The translations under genes and the position numbers were made by a program. Under the pieces are notes generated by a model, which saw only the letters and a program-made list of their open reading frames with translations, was not told the origin of the DNA and ran no database searches. From the NCBI RefSeq assembly GCF_017776525.1, contig NZ_JACVEW010000001.1:62001-126000 (forward strand): 64,000 bases of DNA. Direction: 5' to 3'. Positions within the stretch are counted from its first letter, which is position 1. The number at the start of each line of letters is the position of its first letter. Shown here one piece after another: positions 8,256 to 16,835 of this stretch. Source of the stretch: Marinobacterium alkalitolerans. GTDB taxonomy: Bacteria > Pseudomonadota > Gammaproteobacteria > Pseudomonadales > Balneatricaceae.

Positions 8256-9590
8256 CTAGAGCATGGCCCAGGCGCCACCGGCGATGATCAGGGTCATCAT
8301 CACATTCAGCACTACCCCGGCGCGCATCATCTGACGCTGGGGCAGGTAGCCCGAACCGTACACAATGGCGTTGGGCGGCGTGGCCACCGGCAACATAAAG
8401 GCACAGGAAGCCGCCACGGCGATCACCACTGCCATGATATCAGCCGGCAGCCCCATGCTGCCGGCGATGCCAACGAAGATCGGGACCAGCAGGGCACTGC
8501 TGGCCGTATTGCTGGCGATTTCCGTCAGCATGACCACAAAGGCAGCCACGACCAGCAGGAACAGCGGGGCCGAGGCGCCGGCCATCAGATCACTCAGGCC
8601 ACCGGCCAGGAAGGCGCTGGCGCCCGTTGCTTTCAGCATGGCGGACAGGGTCAGCCCCCCACCGAACAGCAGCAGCACGCCCCAGTCCGCCGACTCCTCA
8701 ATCTTCTTCCAGTTCACCAGCTGCAGCATACACAGCAGCAGGATGGCGTTCAGGGCGATGATGGAGTCCAGCCCCTTGCTGATGCCGATCAGACCCGAGA
8801 GCGGCTTGCTCAACAGCCACATGGCCACGGTGAGCGCGAAAATGCCCAGCGTCATCCACTGCTGGCGATTCAGCGGCTCGTGACGATGTACGGCCTGGAA
8901 ACGGTGGCTCATGTCCGGGCGGCAGAGGAAAAACAGCGCCAGAATCATCAGCGGCAGCGAAAGGATGACGGTGGGAATGCCGAACTTGAGCCAATCGGTA
9001 AAGCTCAGCCCTACCTCGGCGGCGGCAATGGCATTGGGCGGAGAGCCCACCAGTGTCCCGATGCCGCCAATGTTGGCGGAATAGGCGACCCCGAGCAGCA
9101 CGAACCAGTAGGTGCGTTCATTATCCTCATAGGGCAGCTGGCGCAGCAGGCCCAGAGCCAGCGGCAACATCATGGCGGTGGTGGCAGTGTTGGAGATCCA
9201 CATGGACAGCCCGGCTGCGGTGAGGAACAGCAGGATGGATGCGGTGCCCAGGCGGCCGCGAGCGAGCCGAATGACATGACCGGCAATGAACTTGTCCAGC
9301 CCCTGCGCATTGAGTGCAGCCGCCAGACCGAACCCGCCCAGAAACAGGAAAATGATCGGGTTGGCAAAATTCTTCAGTGCGTCCGCCACTGAAAATACGC
9401 CGGCCACAACGGTCAATACCGGTACCAGCAGTGCCGTGACGGTAATATTGAAGGTTTCGGTCATCCACAGAATGGCGATGACGGCCAGAATGGCCAGACC
9501 GGTGCGCAGCTCGGCTTCCAGCGGTGCCAGAAACCAGATGCCGGCAGCACTGAGTACCGCCAGCAGAAAGGTGATCCACTTGCCGGACAT
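8256..9590 (-). CDS. SLC13/DASS-family sodium-coupled anion carrier
   Basis: A 444-residue inner-membrane carrier of the divalent anion:sodium symporter family, which moves dicarboxylates, citrate, sulfate or related anions. It has about eleven hydrophobic segments and the two family motifs: SNTATTAMMLPLALGLL (SNT clamshell, ~130-146) and its C-terminal counterpart SNTASSALLVP (~360). The conserved loops SPPNAIAAAEVG and ATPPNAIVYGSGY are also present. GGGAG precedes the ATG at a good distance. It stands alone between convergent and tandem neighbours, so context does not reveal the substrate. Confidence 0.87.
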   Translation of the reverse strand: MSGKWITFLLAVLSAAGIWFLAPLEAELRTGLAILAVIAILWMTETFNITVTALLVPVLTVVAGVFSVADALKNFANPIIFLFLGGFGLAAALNAQGLDKFIAGHVIRLARGRLGTASILLFLTAAGLSMWISNTATTAMMLPLALGLLRQLPYEDNERTYWFVLLGVAYSANIGGIGTLVGSPPNAIAAAEVGLSFTDWLKFGIPTVILSLPLMILALFFLCRPDMSHRFQAVHRHEPLNRQQWMTLGIFALTVAMWLLSKPLSGLIGISKGLDSIIALNAILLLCMLQLVNWKKIEESADWGVLLLFGGGLTLSAMLKATGASAFLAGGLSDLMAGASAPLFLLVVAAFVVMLTEIASNTASSALLVPIFVGIAGSMGLPADIMAVVIAVAASCAFMLPVATPPNAIVYGSGYLPQRQMMRAGVVLNVMMTLIIAGGAWAML

Positions 9591-9692
9591 GCTTATCTCC
9601 CAGTACGCGTTTAAAGGAGCGCGAATTCTACACAGTTGGCCGGTATGGAGCTACTTTGGTCGTAGCCACACCGATTTGAAGTGTAGAGTGGC

Positions 9693-9875
9693 TTAGCCGA
9701 AAAACCAGTAGCCACAGAAGATGGCGGCGACGATGCCCGCCAGGTCGGCACTGAGGCCGCACCAGACGGCGTGACGGGTGTGGCGCACCCCAACGGCACC
9801 GAAGTAGACGGCCAGTACATAAAAGGTGGTTTCGGTGGAACCCTGGATAATGGAGGCCACCTGGGCGTTCAGATC
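9693..9875 (-). pseudogene. 3' remnant of an spmB-like (nucleoside-recognition/Gate domain) gene
   Basis: These ~60 codons plus stop encode what looks like the C-terminus of SpmB-type membrane proteins: ASIIQGSTETTFYVLAVYF, then GAVGVRHTRHAVWCGL, ADLAGIVAA and a hydrophobic end. The rest of the gene, normally ~170-400 residues, is missing. Immediately upstream the frame runs into the antisense-frame 3' end of ovoA, where no similarity remains. There is no start codon or ribosome site at the junction. It therefore looks like a relic truncated by the arrival, or a neighbouring rearrangement, of ovoA. The similarity is recognised from memory of the family. Confidence 0.72.
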
Positions 9876-11979
9876 AAGACCTGAGCCGCCAGCATGTGAC
9901 TTCGGACAGGGTATGCTGGTATTTGCGACGGGTTTCGCGAATGACGAAGGGAATTTCCTCAGGTTCGCGAATGCGCTCAAAGTGCGTGTCCAGCACGGCA
10001 TGCAACCCATCCAGTGTGGTCACGCTTTCCCCATCGCGCTTGAACCCGCCCAGCCAGGCCTCTTTCGGGGTATGGGCTTCCAGCCAGGTGTAGGGGGAGG
10101 CGAGCACCAGCAGGCCGTCCGGGTTCAGGCGGGTGTGGACCTGTTCCAGGAACTGGCGCGGGTCGTAGAGTCGGTCGATCAGGTTGGCGGCCAGAATCAG
10201 ATCGTAGCCGGTAAGGATCGGCTTGAGATTGCAGGCATCGCCCTGAATGAAGTTGACCCGCTCGGCGCATTCGCTCAGGCCGAGTGAAGCCAGATCGCAC
10301 TCATGGTAGCTCACCAGCTCACCTTCTTCAGGCAATGTATAGCGCAGGCGGCCCTGCTGCTGCAGCTGCACGCCCAGATTGATCAGGCGGGCAGAGAAGT
10401 CCACCCCGTCGACGTGGCGGAAATGATGGGCCAGCTCGAAACTGGCCCGGCCGGTTGCACAGCCCAGATCCAGCGCTTTGGTGTTGCGCTCGGGGCCTGC
10501 CAGCTCAATGGCCAGACGCGCCAGCGTACGCGGGAAATTGGCCACGCTGAAATGGGATTCACCGTAATGGAAGTCCGCGTACTGGGCAGCCAGCTCATCG
10601 GTTTCATAGCGGGACGTGACCGGCGCTTCGGGAGCGGGGCCGGACACGTAGCGGAAGCCGGCATGCTGGAAAAAGTGACGCCGGAAGGCATAGCGTGCGC
10701 TGCGCAGGCTCTCGTTGCCACAGGAGATCCAGCTGCCGCCCTTGATCAGGTTGTGCTGGTCGTCAAAGGTGGGGGTGGTGAAGTCGTCGTAGTACGGGTA
10801 CACCGCAAAGCCTTCAAACGGATAGATCGGTGTCTGCGTCCACTGCCAGACATTGCCGCTGATATCGAAAAAGTCGCCCTGAGCAAAGCGGTACACCGGG
10901 CAGGAAGAGGCAAAGTGGTCCAGGTGCAGGTTGGCGTTGACGGTGTCACCGGGAGCGGGGGCTCCGACCTGAGCCAGGTCGTAGAGGCGGTACCACTCAT
11001 CCTCGCTGGGCAGCCGAATCGGCTCACCGGTTTGATCGGCCTTCCAGCGGCAGAACGCCTCGGCCTCGTGGCAGTTGACTTCAACCGGCCAGTCCCAGGG
11101 CATCAGCACTTGCTCACACATCAAACGCAGTTCCCACGCCTGCTCAGTGTGGACCCAGAAGGTGGGGTGCTCGGCCTTGGCAAACTGGCACCATTGCCAG
11201 CCCTCCTCGCTCCACCAATTGGGTTCGGCATAGCCTCCGGCTTCCACAAAGGCGAGAAACTCCTGATTGGAGACCAGCATCTGTGCGGCCTTGAAGGCAT
11301 TCAGCTCGGCCACATGTTCGCCGTACTCGTTATCCCAGCCGTAAAAGGCATCGTCGCGTGCCTTACCCAGTGTCACGCGGCCCGCCGGAATTTCGATCAG
11401 CTGGTTGGCCGGGGCCGGACCCGAGTCGCGACAGGCGGGCCAGGCCGGGTGGGACTGTACGTACTTGAGCGCATGCTGGCGGATCAGTACCGATGAGGTT
11501 TCCAGATGAATGCGCTCGTGTTCGATGCCCATCAGCAGTGTCCACCAGGGGTGGTCCCAGGTGACGGGCGTTGTCAGCGGTGCTTCCCGAATCACCCGAT
11601 CGACCCGCTGACGCACCTGATGGCGATAGGCTCGCACCGCCTCGACGGTCGGCCAGTCATAGTGATCGTCATTCAGGTCGTCCCAGCTCATCTCGTCCAC
11701 CCCAACGGCAAAAATGGACTCAAAGTGCGGGTTGATGCGCGTTTCTATCAGACCGCTCAACAGCAGCTTGTTAATAAAAAAGGTGGCAGTGTGGCCGTAA
11801 TAGAAGATCAGCGGGTGGCGCAGCGGGATGGGTTTGACGGTATAGGCTTCGTCGCAGGTCAGCACTTCAAACAGCTGCTCGTAGCGGTCACAGGTGGTAT
11901 GAAAGTAGTCCAGAATCTCGCGGCGCAGCGCATCCGTGTCCGGGTTATCCAGCCTAGGGGTACGGGTTAGGCGTTCCAT
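9874..11979 (-). CDS. ovoA: 5-histidylcysteine sulfoxide synthase / methyltransferase (ovothiol synthesis)
   Basis: OvoA joins cysteine to the histidine ring with O2 and non-haem iron, giving 5-histidylcysteine sulfoxide, and its C-terminal domain N-methylates the product towards the thiol antioxidant ovothiol A. The 701 residues show all three modules: a DinB-like domain with the iron motif H-x3-H-x-E (HERIHLE, H154, H158, E160); an FGE-sulfatase domain (~200-440) with SGNVWQW and LIKGGSWISCGNESLRSAR; and a SAM methyltransferase (~480-701) with LDLGCATGRASFEL and LILAANLIDRLYDP. The ATG at 11979 has AGGA 6 bases upstream; an in-frame TTG lies 33 bases further up. The stop overlaps the spmB remnant. 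Confidence 0.92.
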   Translation of the reverse strand: MERLTRTPRLDNPDTDALRREILDYFHTTCDRYEQLFEVLTCDEAYTVKPIPLRHPLIFYYGHTATFFINKLLLSGLIETRINPHFESIFAVGVDEMSWDDLNDDHYDWPTVEAVRAYRHQVRQRVDRVIREAPLTTPVTWDHPWWTLLMGIEHERIHLETSSVLIRQHALKYVQSHPAWPACRDSGPAPANQLIEIPAGRVTLGKARDDAFYGWDNEYGEHVAELNAFKAAQMLVSNQEFLAFVEAGGYAEPNWWSEEGWQWCQFAKAEHPTFWVHTEQAWELRLMCEQVLMPWDWPVEVNCHEAEAFCRWKADQTGEPIRLPSEDEWYRLYDLAQVGAPAPGDTVNANLHLDHFASSCPVYRFAQGDFFDISGNVWQWTQTPIYPFEGFAVYPYYDDFTTPTFDDQHNLIKGGSWISCGNESLRSARYAFRRHFFQHAGFRYVSGPAPEAPVTSRYETDELAAQYADFHYGESHFSVANFPRTLARLAIELAGPERNTKALDLGCATGRASFELAHHFRHVDGVDFSARLINLGVQLQQQGRLRYTLPEEGELVSYHECDLASLGLSECAERVNFIQGDACNLKPILTGYDLILAANLIDRLYDPRQFLEQVHTRLNPDGLLVLASPYTWLEAHTPKEAWLGGFKRDGESVTTLDGLHAVLDTHFERIREPEEIPFVIRETRRKYQHTLSEVTCWRLRS

Positions 11980-12100
11980 GTGCAGTCCTGATCCGAGGGG
12001 TGAAAGGGTCAACTGAGTGTAGACGACCGGACAGGTGTGGCATGAGAGGCCGGCCGTGGGCTCGGATATGGATACTGCGATAAGGCGGGATTGGATCAGA

Positions 12101-12127
12101 CCCCGGAGCCGGCAGGCGGCTCCGGGG
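12101..12127 (-). terminator. GC-rich hairpin after ilvD
   Basis: CCCCGGAGCC / GGCTCCGGGG is a perfect 10-base stem with a 7-base loop, just past the ilvD stop. Only a poor T content follows, so intrinsic termination is uncertain. Confidence 0.5.
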
Positions 12128-12133
12128 GGAGGC

Positions 12134-13966
12134 TCAGTCGAGCTGGTCCAGGTCGCGGACCGCGCCCTTGTCAGCCGATGTGGCCAGTTTGGCGTAGGCT
12201 TTCAAGGCTGCGGAGACCTTGCGCGGACGCTCTTCCGCGGGCTTCCAGCCCAGCTTGTCCTGCTCGGCACGGCGCAGCGCCAGTTCCTCATCGGAGACCA
12301 GCACGTTGATGCTGCGGTTGGGGATGTCGATACGGATGCGATCGCCGTTCTTCACCAGACCGATGGCGCCGCCTGCAGCGGCTTCAGGCGAGGCGTGGCC
12401 GATTGACAGGCCGGAGGTGCCCCCGGAGAAACGACCGTCGGTCAGCAGCGCACACTCCTTGCCCAGTCCCTTGGACTTCAGGTAGGAGGTGGGGTACAGC
12501 ATCTCCTGCATGCCGGGGCCGCCTTTCGGGCCTTCGTAGCGGATGATGACTACATCACCGGCCTTGACTTCATCGTTGAGGATTTTGCGTACCGCTTCGT
12601 CCTGAGACTCCATCACGTTGGCGCAGCCTTCGAAGACCAGAATGGAATCATCAACCCCTGCGGTTTTCACCACGCAGCCATCCAGTGCGATATTGCCGTA
12701 CAGCACGGCCAGGCCACCTTCCTGTGAGAAGGCATGCTCGATGGAGCGGATACAGCCGTTGGCACGGTCACCATCCAGAGACGGCCAGCGGGTCGCCTGG
12801 CTGAAGGCTTCCTGCGTCGGAATGCCGGCCGGGCCCGCCTTGTAAAATTCAACGACTTCAGGCGTCGGGCTGCGCATGATGTCCCACTCGTCCAGCGCAT
12901 CGGCCATGGTGGCCGAGTGCACCGTCGGCACGTCAGTATGCAGTTTGCCGGCACGGTCCAGCTCACCCAGAATCGCCATGATCCCGCCGGCGCGGTGCAC
13001 ATCTTCGATATGGTATTTCTGAGTGTTCGGCGCCACCTTGCACAGCTGAGGTACAACGCGGGAAAGGCGGTCGATATCCTTCATGGTGAAGTCGATCTCC
13101 GCTTCCTGAGCGATGGCCAGCAGGTGCAGGATGGTGTTGGTGGAGCCGCCCATGGCGATATCCAGCGTCATGGCGTTTTCAAACGCCTTCAGGCCCACGG
13201 CGCGGGGCAGGATGCGTTCGTCGTTGCCTTCATAGTACTTTTTGGCCAGGTCGACGATGGTGCGGCCGGCACGCAGGAACAGCTGCTTGCGGTCGGCGTG
13301 GGTCGCGACCACGGTACCGTTGCCCGGCAGTGCCAGACCCAGTGCTTCGGCCAGACAGTTCATGGAGTTGGCGGTGAACATGCCGGAGCAGGAACCACAG
13401 GTGGGGCAGGCAGAACGCTCAACGGCTTCCACCTGCTCATCCGATGCATTCGGGTCGGCGGCCAGCACCATGGCATCGACCAGGTCCAGCTTGTGGTCCG
13501 CCAGTTTGGTTTTACCGGCTTCCATGGGGCCGCCGGTGACAAAAATGACCGGGATGTTCAGGCGCATGGCGGCCATCAGCATCCCCGGGGTGATCTTGTC
13601 ACAGTTGGAGATGCACACCAGCGCATCGGCACAGTGGGCGTTGACCATGTACTCCACGGAATCGGCGATGATGTCGCGGCTCGGCAGCGAGTAGAGCATG
13701 CCGTCGTGACCCATGGCGATGCCGTCATCCACGGCGATGGTGTTGAATTCCTTGGCGACGCCGCCTGCGGCTTCAATTTCGCGCGCGACCAGCTGCCCCA
13801 TGTCCTTCAGGTGTACGTGCCCTGGCACGAACTGGGTAAAGGAGTTGGCAACGGCGATGATCGGCTTGTGGAAATCATCGTCCTTCATGCCGGTGGCGCG
13901 CCAGAGGGCGCGGGCACCTGCCATGTTGCGGCCGGCGGTAGAGGTCTTGGAACGATACTCTGGCAT
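12134..13966 (-). CDS. ilvD: Dihydroxy-acid dehydratase
   Basis: Iron-sulfur dehydratase that turns 2,3-dihydroxy-isovalerate and -methylvalerate into the 2-keto acids that lead to valine, isoleucine, leucine and pantothenate. The 610 residues match the usual ~615. Cluster and active-site motifs are present: [12 protein letters not shown] (~122), [19 protein letters not shown] (~195-213) and, near the C-terminus, [20 protein letters not shown] with the catalytic serine region. The ATG at 13966 follows a GGGGAG; an extension to 13996 adds ten unconserved residues. It is a single-gene unit, with ilvE about 12 kb away. Confidence 0.96.
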   Translation of the reverse strand: MPEYRSKTSTAGRNMAGARALWRATGMKDDDFHKPIIAVANSFTQFVPGHVHLKDMGQLVAREIEAAGGVAKEFNTIAVDDGIAMGHDGMLYSLPSRDIIADSVEYMVNAHCADALVCISNCDKITPGMLMAAMRLNIPVIFVTGGPMEAGKTKLADHKLDLVDAMVLAADPNASDEQVEAVERSACPTCGSCSGMFTANSMNCLAEALGLALPGNGTVVATHADRKQLFLRAGRTIVDLAKKYYEGNDERILPRAVGLKAFENAMTLDIAMGGSTNTILHLLAIAQEAEIDFTMKDIDRLSRVVPQLCKVAPNTQKYHIEDVHRAGGIMAILGELDRAGKLHTDVPTVHSATMADALDEWDIMRSPTPEVVEFYKAGPAGIPTQEAFSQATRWPSLDGDRANGCIRSIEHAFSQEGGLAVLYGNIALDGCVVKTAGVDDSILVFEGCANVMESQDEAVRKILNDEVKAGDVVIIRYEGPKGGPGMQEMLYPTSYLKSKGLGKECALLTDGRFSGGTSGLSIGHASPEAAAGGAIGLVKNGDRIRIDIPNRSINVLVSDEELALRRAEQDKLGWKPAEERPRKVSAALKAYAKLATSADKGAVRDLDQLD

Positions 13967-14005
13967 GGGGCTCCCCTCGGAATTCGGGTTCTTCAAATAA
14001 GCCCG

Positions 14006-14014
14006 AGTATATCA
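14006..14014 (-). promoter_or_regulatory. Extended -10 promoter element of ilvD
   Basis: On the minus strand, TGATATACT (TG, one base, TATACT) is an extended -10 located 39 bases before the ilvD ATG. No clear -35 is visible, which extended -10 promoters can tolerate. Confidence 0.45.
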
Positions 14015-14101
14015 GATAAAACCGCAGCGCCGAGGTGCATGAACCTGCTTCAGCATCAACTACACTGACTGTTATCGAAGGCATTAAAAAGGAGTCTTGT
14101 C

Positions 14102-15223
14102 ATGCGTGTCGGTATCCCCAAAGAGATCAAGAACCACGAATACCGCGTTGGCATGACCCCCATGGGCGTGCGAGAGCTGGTCGAGCAGGGCCATCAGGTT
14201 CAGGTCGAACAGAGCGCGGGTGTGGCCGCCGGCTTTAGCGACCGAGCCTACGAGCAGGCCGGTGCCGTGATGGTGGATGACCCTCGGGCCGTATTCTCCT
14301 GGGCAGACCTGATCGTCAAGGTCAAGGAACCCCAGTTGAACGAATGTGGCTGGCTCAGTGCGGATCAGGTGCTGTTCACCTACCTGCATCTGGCGGCCGA
14401 CCGGCCGCAGACGGAAGCGTTGATCGCCAGCGGCTGCACCGCGATCGCCTATGAGACGGTCGAGGATGCGCACGGCGGTCTGCCACTGCTGGCCCCCATG
14501 AGTGAAGTGGCCGGCCGGATGGCCGTTCAGGCCGGTGCGCACTGCCTGGAAAAGGCACAGGGTGGCCGGGGCGTGCTGCTGGGTGGCGTACCGGGCGTGA
14601 GCCCGGGGCGAGTGCTCATCATCGGCGGGGGTGTCGTGGGTGAAAATGCGGCCCGGATTGCGGTGGGCATGGGCGCGCAGGTGTGTCTGCTGGACAAGTC
14701 GATACCGCGCCTGAAACAGCTGGATGAGCGCTTCGATGGCCGTGTGACCACACTTTATTCCACCCGTGAAAATATCGAACAGCAACTGGCCCAGTCTGAT
14801 CTGGTGGTGGGTGCGGTCCTGTTGCCCGGCGCGGCGGCACCCAAACTGGTGACCCGTGCCATGCTCAAGCAGATGCAGCCCGGTGCCGTGCTGGTCGATG
14901 TGGCGATCGATCAGGGAGGCTGTTTTGAAACCAGCCACCCGACCACGCATGCCGATCCGGTATTTGAGGTCGATGGCATCGTGCACTACTGCGTGGCCAA
15001 TATGCCGGGTGCCGTGGCGCGTACCTCAACGCTGGCGCTGACCAATGCCACCCTGCCCTACATCGAGCGCCTTGCTGATGATGGCTGGCGCCGGGCGCTG
15101 CAGGAGGTGCCGGGTTTTCTGCCCGGGCTCAATGTGCATTCAGGCCGTATTACCTGCGCAGGGGTGGCGCGCGCCTTTGATCTGCCGCATAGTGATCCGG
15201 AAAAAGAGCTGGGCGGTGCTTGA
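14102..15223 (+). CDS. ald: Alanine dehydrogenase
   Basis: NAD-dependent L-alanine dehydrogenase: alanine to pyruvate, ammonia and NADH, reversible. The 373-residue length is typical. It begins with the family signature [20 protein letters not shown] (substrate-binding Arg and catalytic-region Lys). It carries KVKEPQ (~74), the catalytic-histidine strand [10 protein letters not shown], and the nucleotide-binding fold [20 protein letters not shown] (~173-192). The C-terminal [20 protein letters not shown] is conserved. GGAG lies 7 bases before the ATG. It is divergent from ilvD, with 135 bases between them; I see no recognisable Lrp or AsnC gene nearby. Confidence 0.95.
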   Translation: MRVGIPKEIKNHEYRVGMTPMGVRELVEQGHQVQVEQSAGVAAGFSDRAYEQAGAVMVDDPRAVFSWADLIVKVKEPQLNECGWLSADQVLFTYLHLAADRPQTEALIASGCTAIAYETVEDAHGGLPLLAPMSEVAGRMAVQAGAHCLEKAQGGRGVLLGGVPGVSPGRVLIIGGGVVGENAARIAVGMGAQVCLLDKSIPRLKQLDERFDGRVTTLYSTRENIEQQLAQSDLVVGAVLLPGAAAPKLVTRAMLKQMQPGAVLVDVAIDQGGCFETSHPTTHADPVFEVDGIVHYCVANMPGAVARTSTLALTNATLPYIERLADDGWRRALQEVPGFLPGLNVHSGRITCAGVARAFDLPHSDPEKELGGA

Positions 15224-15272
15224 TCGTGCATCGGGGCCGCTTCAGACTCGGGATTCATATAAGGAGATGCTG

Positions 15273-15506
15273 ATGCAGCAGAACAATTCCATTCATGCGG
15301 ACCCCTGGTTGAAACGCTGTATGAAACTGGGGATTCCACTGGCAATCCTGTGTGTGGCCAGCCTCTGGCTGGGCCAGGTATTGGGCAGCCCGGCACTGGG
15401 CTGGGTTTTTCTGCTGACCCTGCCACCGGTTCTGCTGCTGGGGCTGACATACAACCTGCGCTTTTTGCTGCTGTGGCAACGCTCACGGCGGCAATCGTCT
15501 CGCTAA
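15273..15506 (+). CDS. Small hypothetical membrane protein
   Basis: A 77-residue protein not recognised as a named family. It has a polar N-terminus (MQQNNSIHADPWLKRCMK), two hydrophobic helices (~22-40 and ~44-66) and a basic C-terminus (WQRSRRQSSR), suggesting a hairpin in the inner membrane. The start is the ATG at 15273 because AAGGAG lies 6 bases upstream; another in-frame ATG directly abuts the AAGGAG and is too close. It sits 49 bases after ald and 26 bases before a DUF2892 protein, so the three may be co-transcribed. No function is proposed. Confidence 0.7.
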   Translation: MQQNNSIHADPWLKRCMKLGIPLAILCVASLWLGQVLGSPALGWVFLLTLPPVLLLGLTYNLRFLLLWQRSRRQSSR

Positions 15507-15532
15507 TTGTCGTGTAGAGAGGAGTGACCCTC

Positions 15533-15724
15533 ATGGAACGCAATATTGGTATTCTGGATCAACTGGTCCGCGTATTGATCGGACTGGTGTTCATCATTCT
15601 GATCTTCTTTGGCCCGCAGACCTGGTGGGGGCTGATTGGGGTCCCGATCATTGCCATCGCGATTTCCGGTACCTGCCCGCTGTACAGCCTGCTGGGGCTT
15701 CGGACCTGCCGCCGCAGCGACTGA
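15533..15724 (+). CDS. DUF2892 / YgaP-like small membrane protein
   Basis: A 63-residue inner-membrane protein of the DUF2892 family, the membrane domain also found fused to rhodanese in YgaP. Visible features are the MERNIGILDQLVRVLIGL start, two transmembrane helices and the family's SGTCPLYSLLGLRTC end with two cysteines. GGAG lies 9 bases before the ATG at 15533; a GTG three codons earlier is less likely. Its biochemical role is unknown. It follows the small hypothetical membrane protein closely. Confidence 0.82.
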   Translation: MERNIGILDQLVRVLIGLVFIILIFFGPQTWWGLIGVPIIAIAISGTCPLYSLLGLRTCRRSD

Positions 15725-15759
15725 ATTCAGACAGCATTCATCACCGGCGCTCTAAGCTC

Positions 15760-15781
15760 TGGCGCATGATTGCATGTGCCA
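15760..15781. other. Inverted repeat between DUF2892 gene and PepSY operon
   Basis: TGGCGCATG, a 4-base spacer (ATTG), then CATGTGCCA: 9-base arms with one G:T mismatch, 40 bases before the PepSY start. It could be a weak terminator (no T run) or an operator for the PepSY-regulator-kinase genes. Confidence 0.4.
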
Positions 15782-15820
15782 GCAGGGACGCGTGCCAATA
15801 GACAGGGATGTTGTTCAAGA

Positions 15821-16156
15821 ATGGAGATCAATCAGGTGGATACACGCCTGCCGGGACTCAAGTGCTATAGCCTGTGCCTGCTGCTGTCAGGGGCGGGCAG
15901 TCTGGCCGCTGAACCCTTGACGCTGGAGCCCTCCCGGGCAGACCCTGCGGGGGGCACCGGTGTGAACCTCGTGGAAGCTTCCGAAATCGCCCGTCAGCAG
16001 CTGGGGGGCGAGGTGATCAAGGCGGAGCTGGCGCACGTGGGCGGTGGCCGGGTGTACAAGGTTCGGCTGCTTGAGGACGGGCGTGTGCGTGATGTGATGA
16101 TTGATGCTGCCAGTGGCACTCTATTGAAGCCTGAACTGCCGGAGCAAACTGAATGA
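15821..16156 (+). CDS. PepSY-domain periplasmic protein
   Basis: A 111-residue secreted protein with a signal peptide (hydrophobic run around CYSLCLLLSGAGSLAA, then AEP) and one PepSY domain (~55-105), recognisable from ASEIARQQLGGEVIKAEL, the GGRVYKVRLLEDGRV strands and DVMIDAASGTLL. PepSY proteins often accompany two-component systems as periplasmic modulators; no catalytic role is known. The start is ATG 15821 or GTG 15836 (GGAG upstream); both leave a workable signal peptide. Its stop overlaps the response-regulator start by four bases (ATGA), so it is translationally coupled to it. Confidence 0.8.
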   Translation: MEINQVDTRLPGLKCYSLCLLLSGAGSLAAEPLTLEPSRADPAGGTGVNLVEASEIARQQLGGEVIKAELAHVGGGRVYKVRLLEDGRVRDVMIDAASGTLLKPELPEQTE

Positions 16157-16833
16157 AAGCGTTGATAGTGGAAGATGATGCTGACCTGAGGCGGCAGCTC
16201 ACCCAGATGCTGACCCAGAAGGGTTATACCGTTGAAGAAACGGATAATGGCCGTGAGGCCAGCTATCTTGGCGAAGAGTACGAATACGATATCGCACTGG
16301 TGGATATCGGTCTGCCGGAAGTATCCGGTCTGGATGTGATCCGTCAGTGGCGCGAGCGGGGTGTGACCCTGCCGGTGCTCGTGCTGACGGCGCGTGGTGA
16401 CTGGCAGGACAAGGTCGAAGGGCTGGAAGCGGGGGCCGATGACTATCTCGCCAAGCCCTTTCATGCCGAGGAGCTGGTGGCACGGTTGAATGCACTGGTG
16501 CGGCGCGCCTCCGGCCATGCCAGCCCGGTGCTGAAGTTTGGCCCACTTGAGCTCGATACCAGTGCCCGGGTGGTAACGCTGGAGGGAAGCGAAGTGCGCC
16601 TGACCAGCTATGAATATCGCACGCTGGAGTACCTGATGCTGAATGCGGGTAAAACCATCTCCAAGGCGGAGCTGACCGAGCATCTCTATCATCAGGACTA
16701 TGACCGCGACAGCAATGTGCTTGAGGTGTTTATTCGCCGCCTGCGTCAGAAAATCGATCCGGAGCAGACCCTGCAGCCGATCAAAACGGTGCGCGGCCTC
16801 GGCTACCGGTTTGCCCTTGAGGGTGCTGCCTGA
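16153..16833 (+). CDS. OmpR/PhoP-type response regulator
   Basis: DNA-binding response regulator of 226 residues. The receiver domain (1-115) has the acidic pocket VEDDAD, the phospho-acceptor D51 in ALVDIGLPEVSG, the conserved threonine in VLTARG and K101 in LAKPF. The C-terminal winged helix (~130-222) ends with the family motif IKTVRGLGYRFAL. Its closest named relatives are PhoP/QseB-like regulators. It lies between an overlapping PepSY gene and the sensor kinase 2 bases downstream, so the three make one signalling operon. The stimulus and targets are not visible in the sequence. Confidence 0.92.
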   Translation: MKALIVEDDADLRRQLTQMLTQKGYTVEETDNGREASYLGEEYEYDIALVDIGLPEVSGLDVIRQWRERGVTLPVLVLTARGDWQDKVEGLEAGADDYLAKPFHAEELVARLNALVRRASGHASPVLKFGPLELDTSARVVTLEGSEVRLTSYEYRTLEYLMLNAGKTISKAELTEHLYHQDYDRDSNVLEVFIRRLRQKIDPEQTLQPIKTVRGLGYRFALEGAA

Positions 16834-16835
16834 GC

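Noticed and set aside
9876-10010. Upstream part of the ORF that contains the spmB remnant
   Set aside because: This portion is the antisense-frame image of the ovoA 3' end and has no similarity to SpmB; only 9693-9875 is kept as a remnant.
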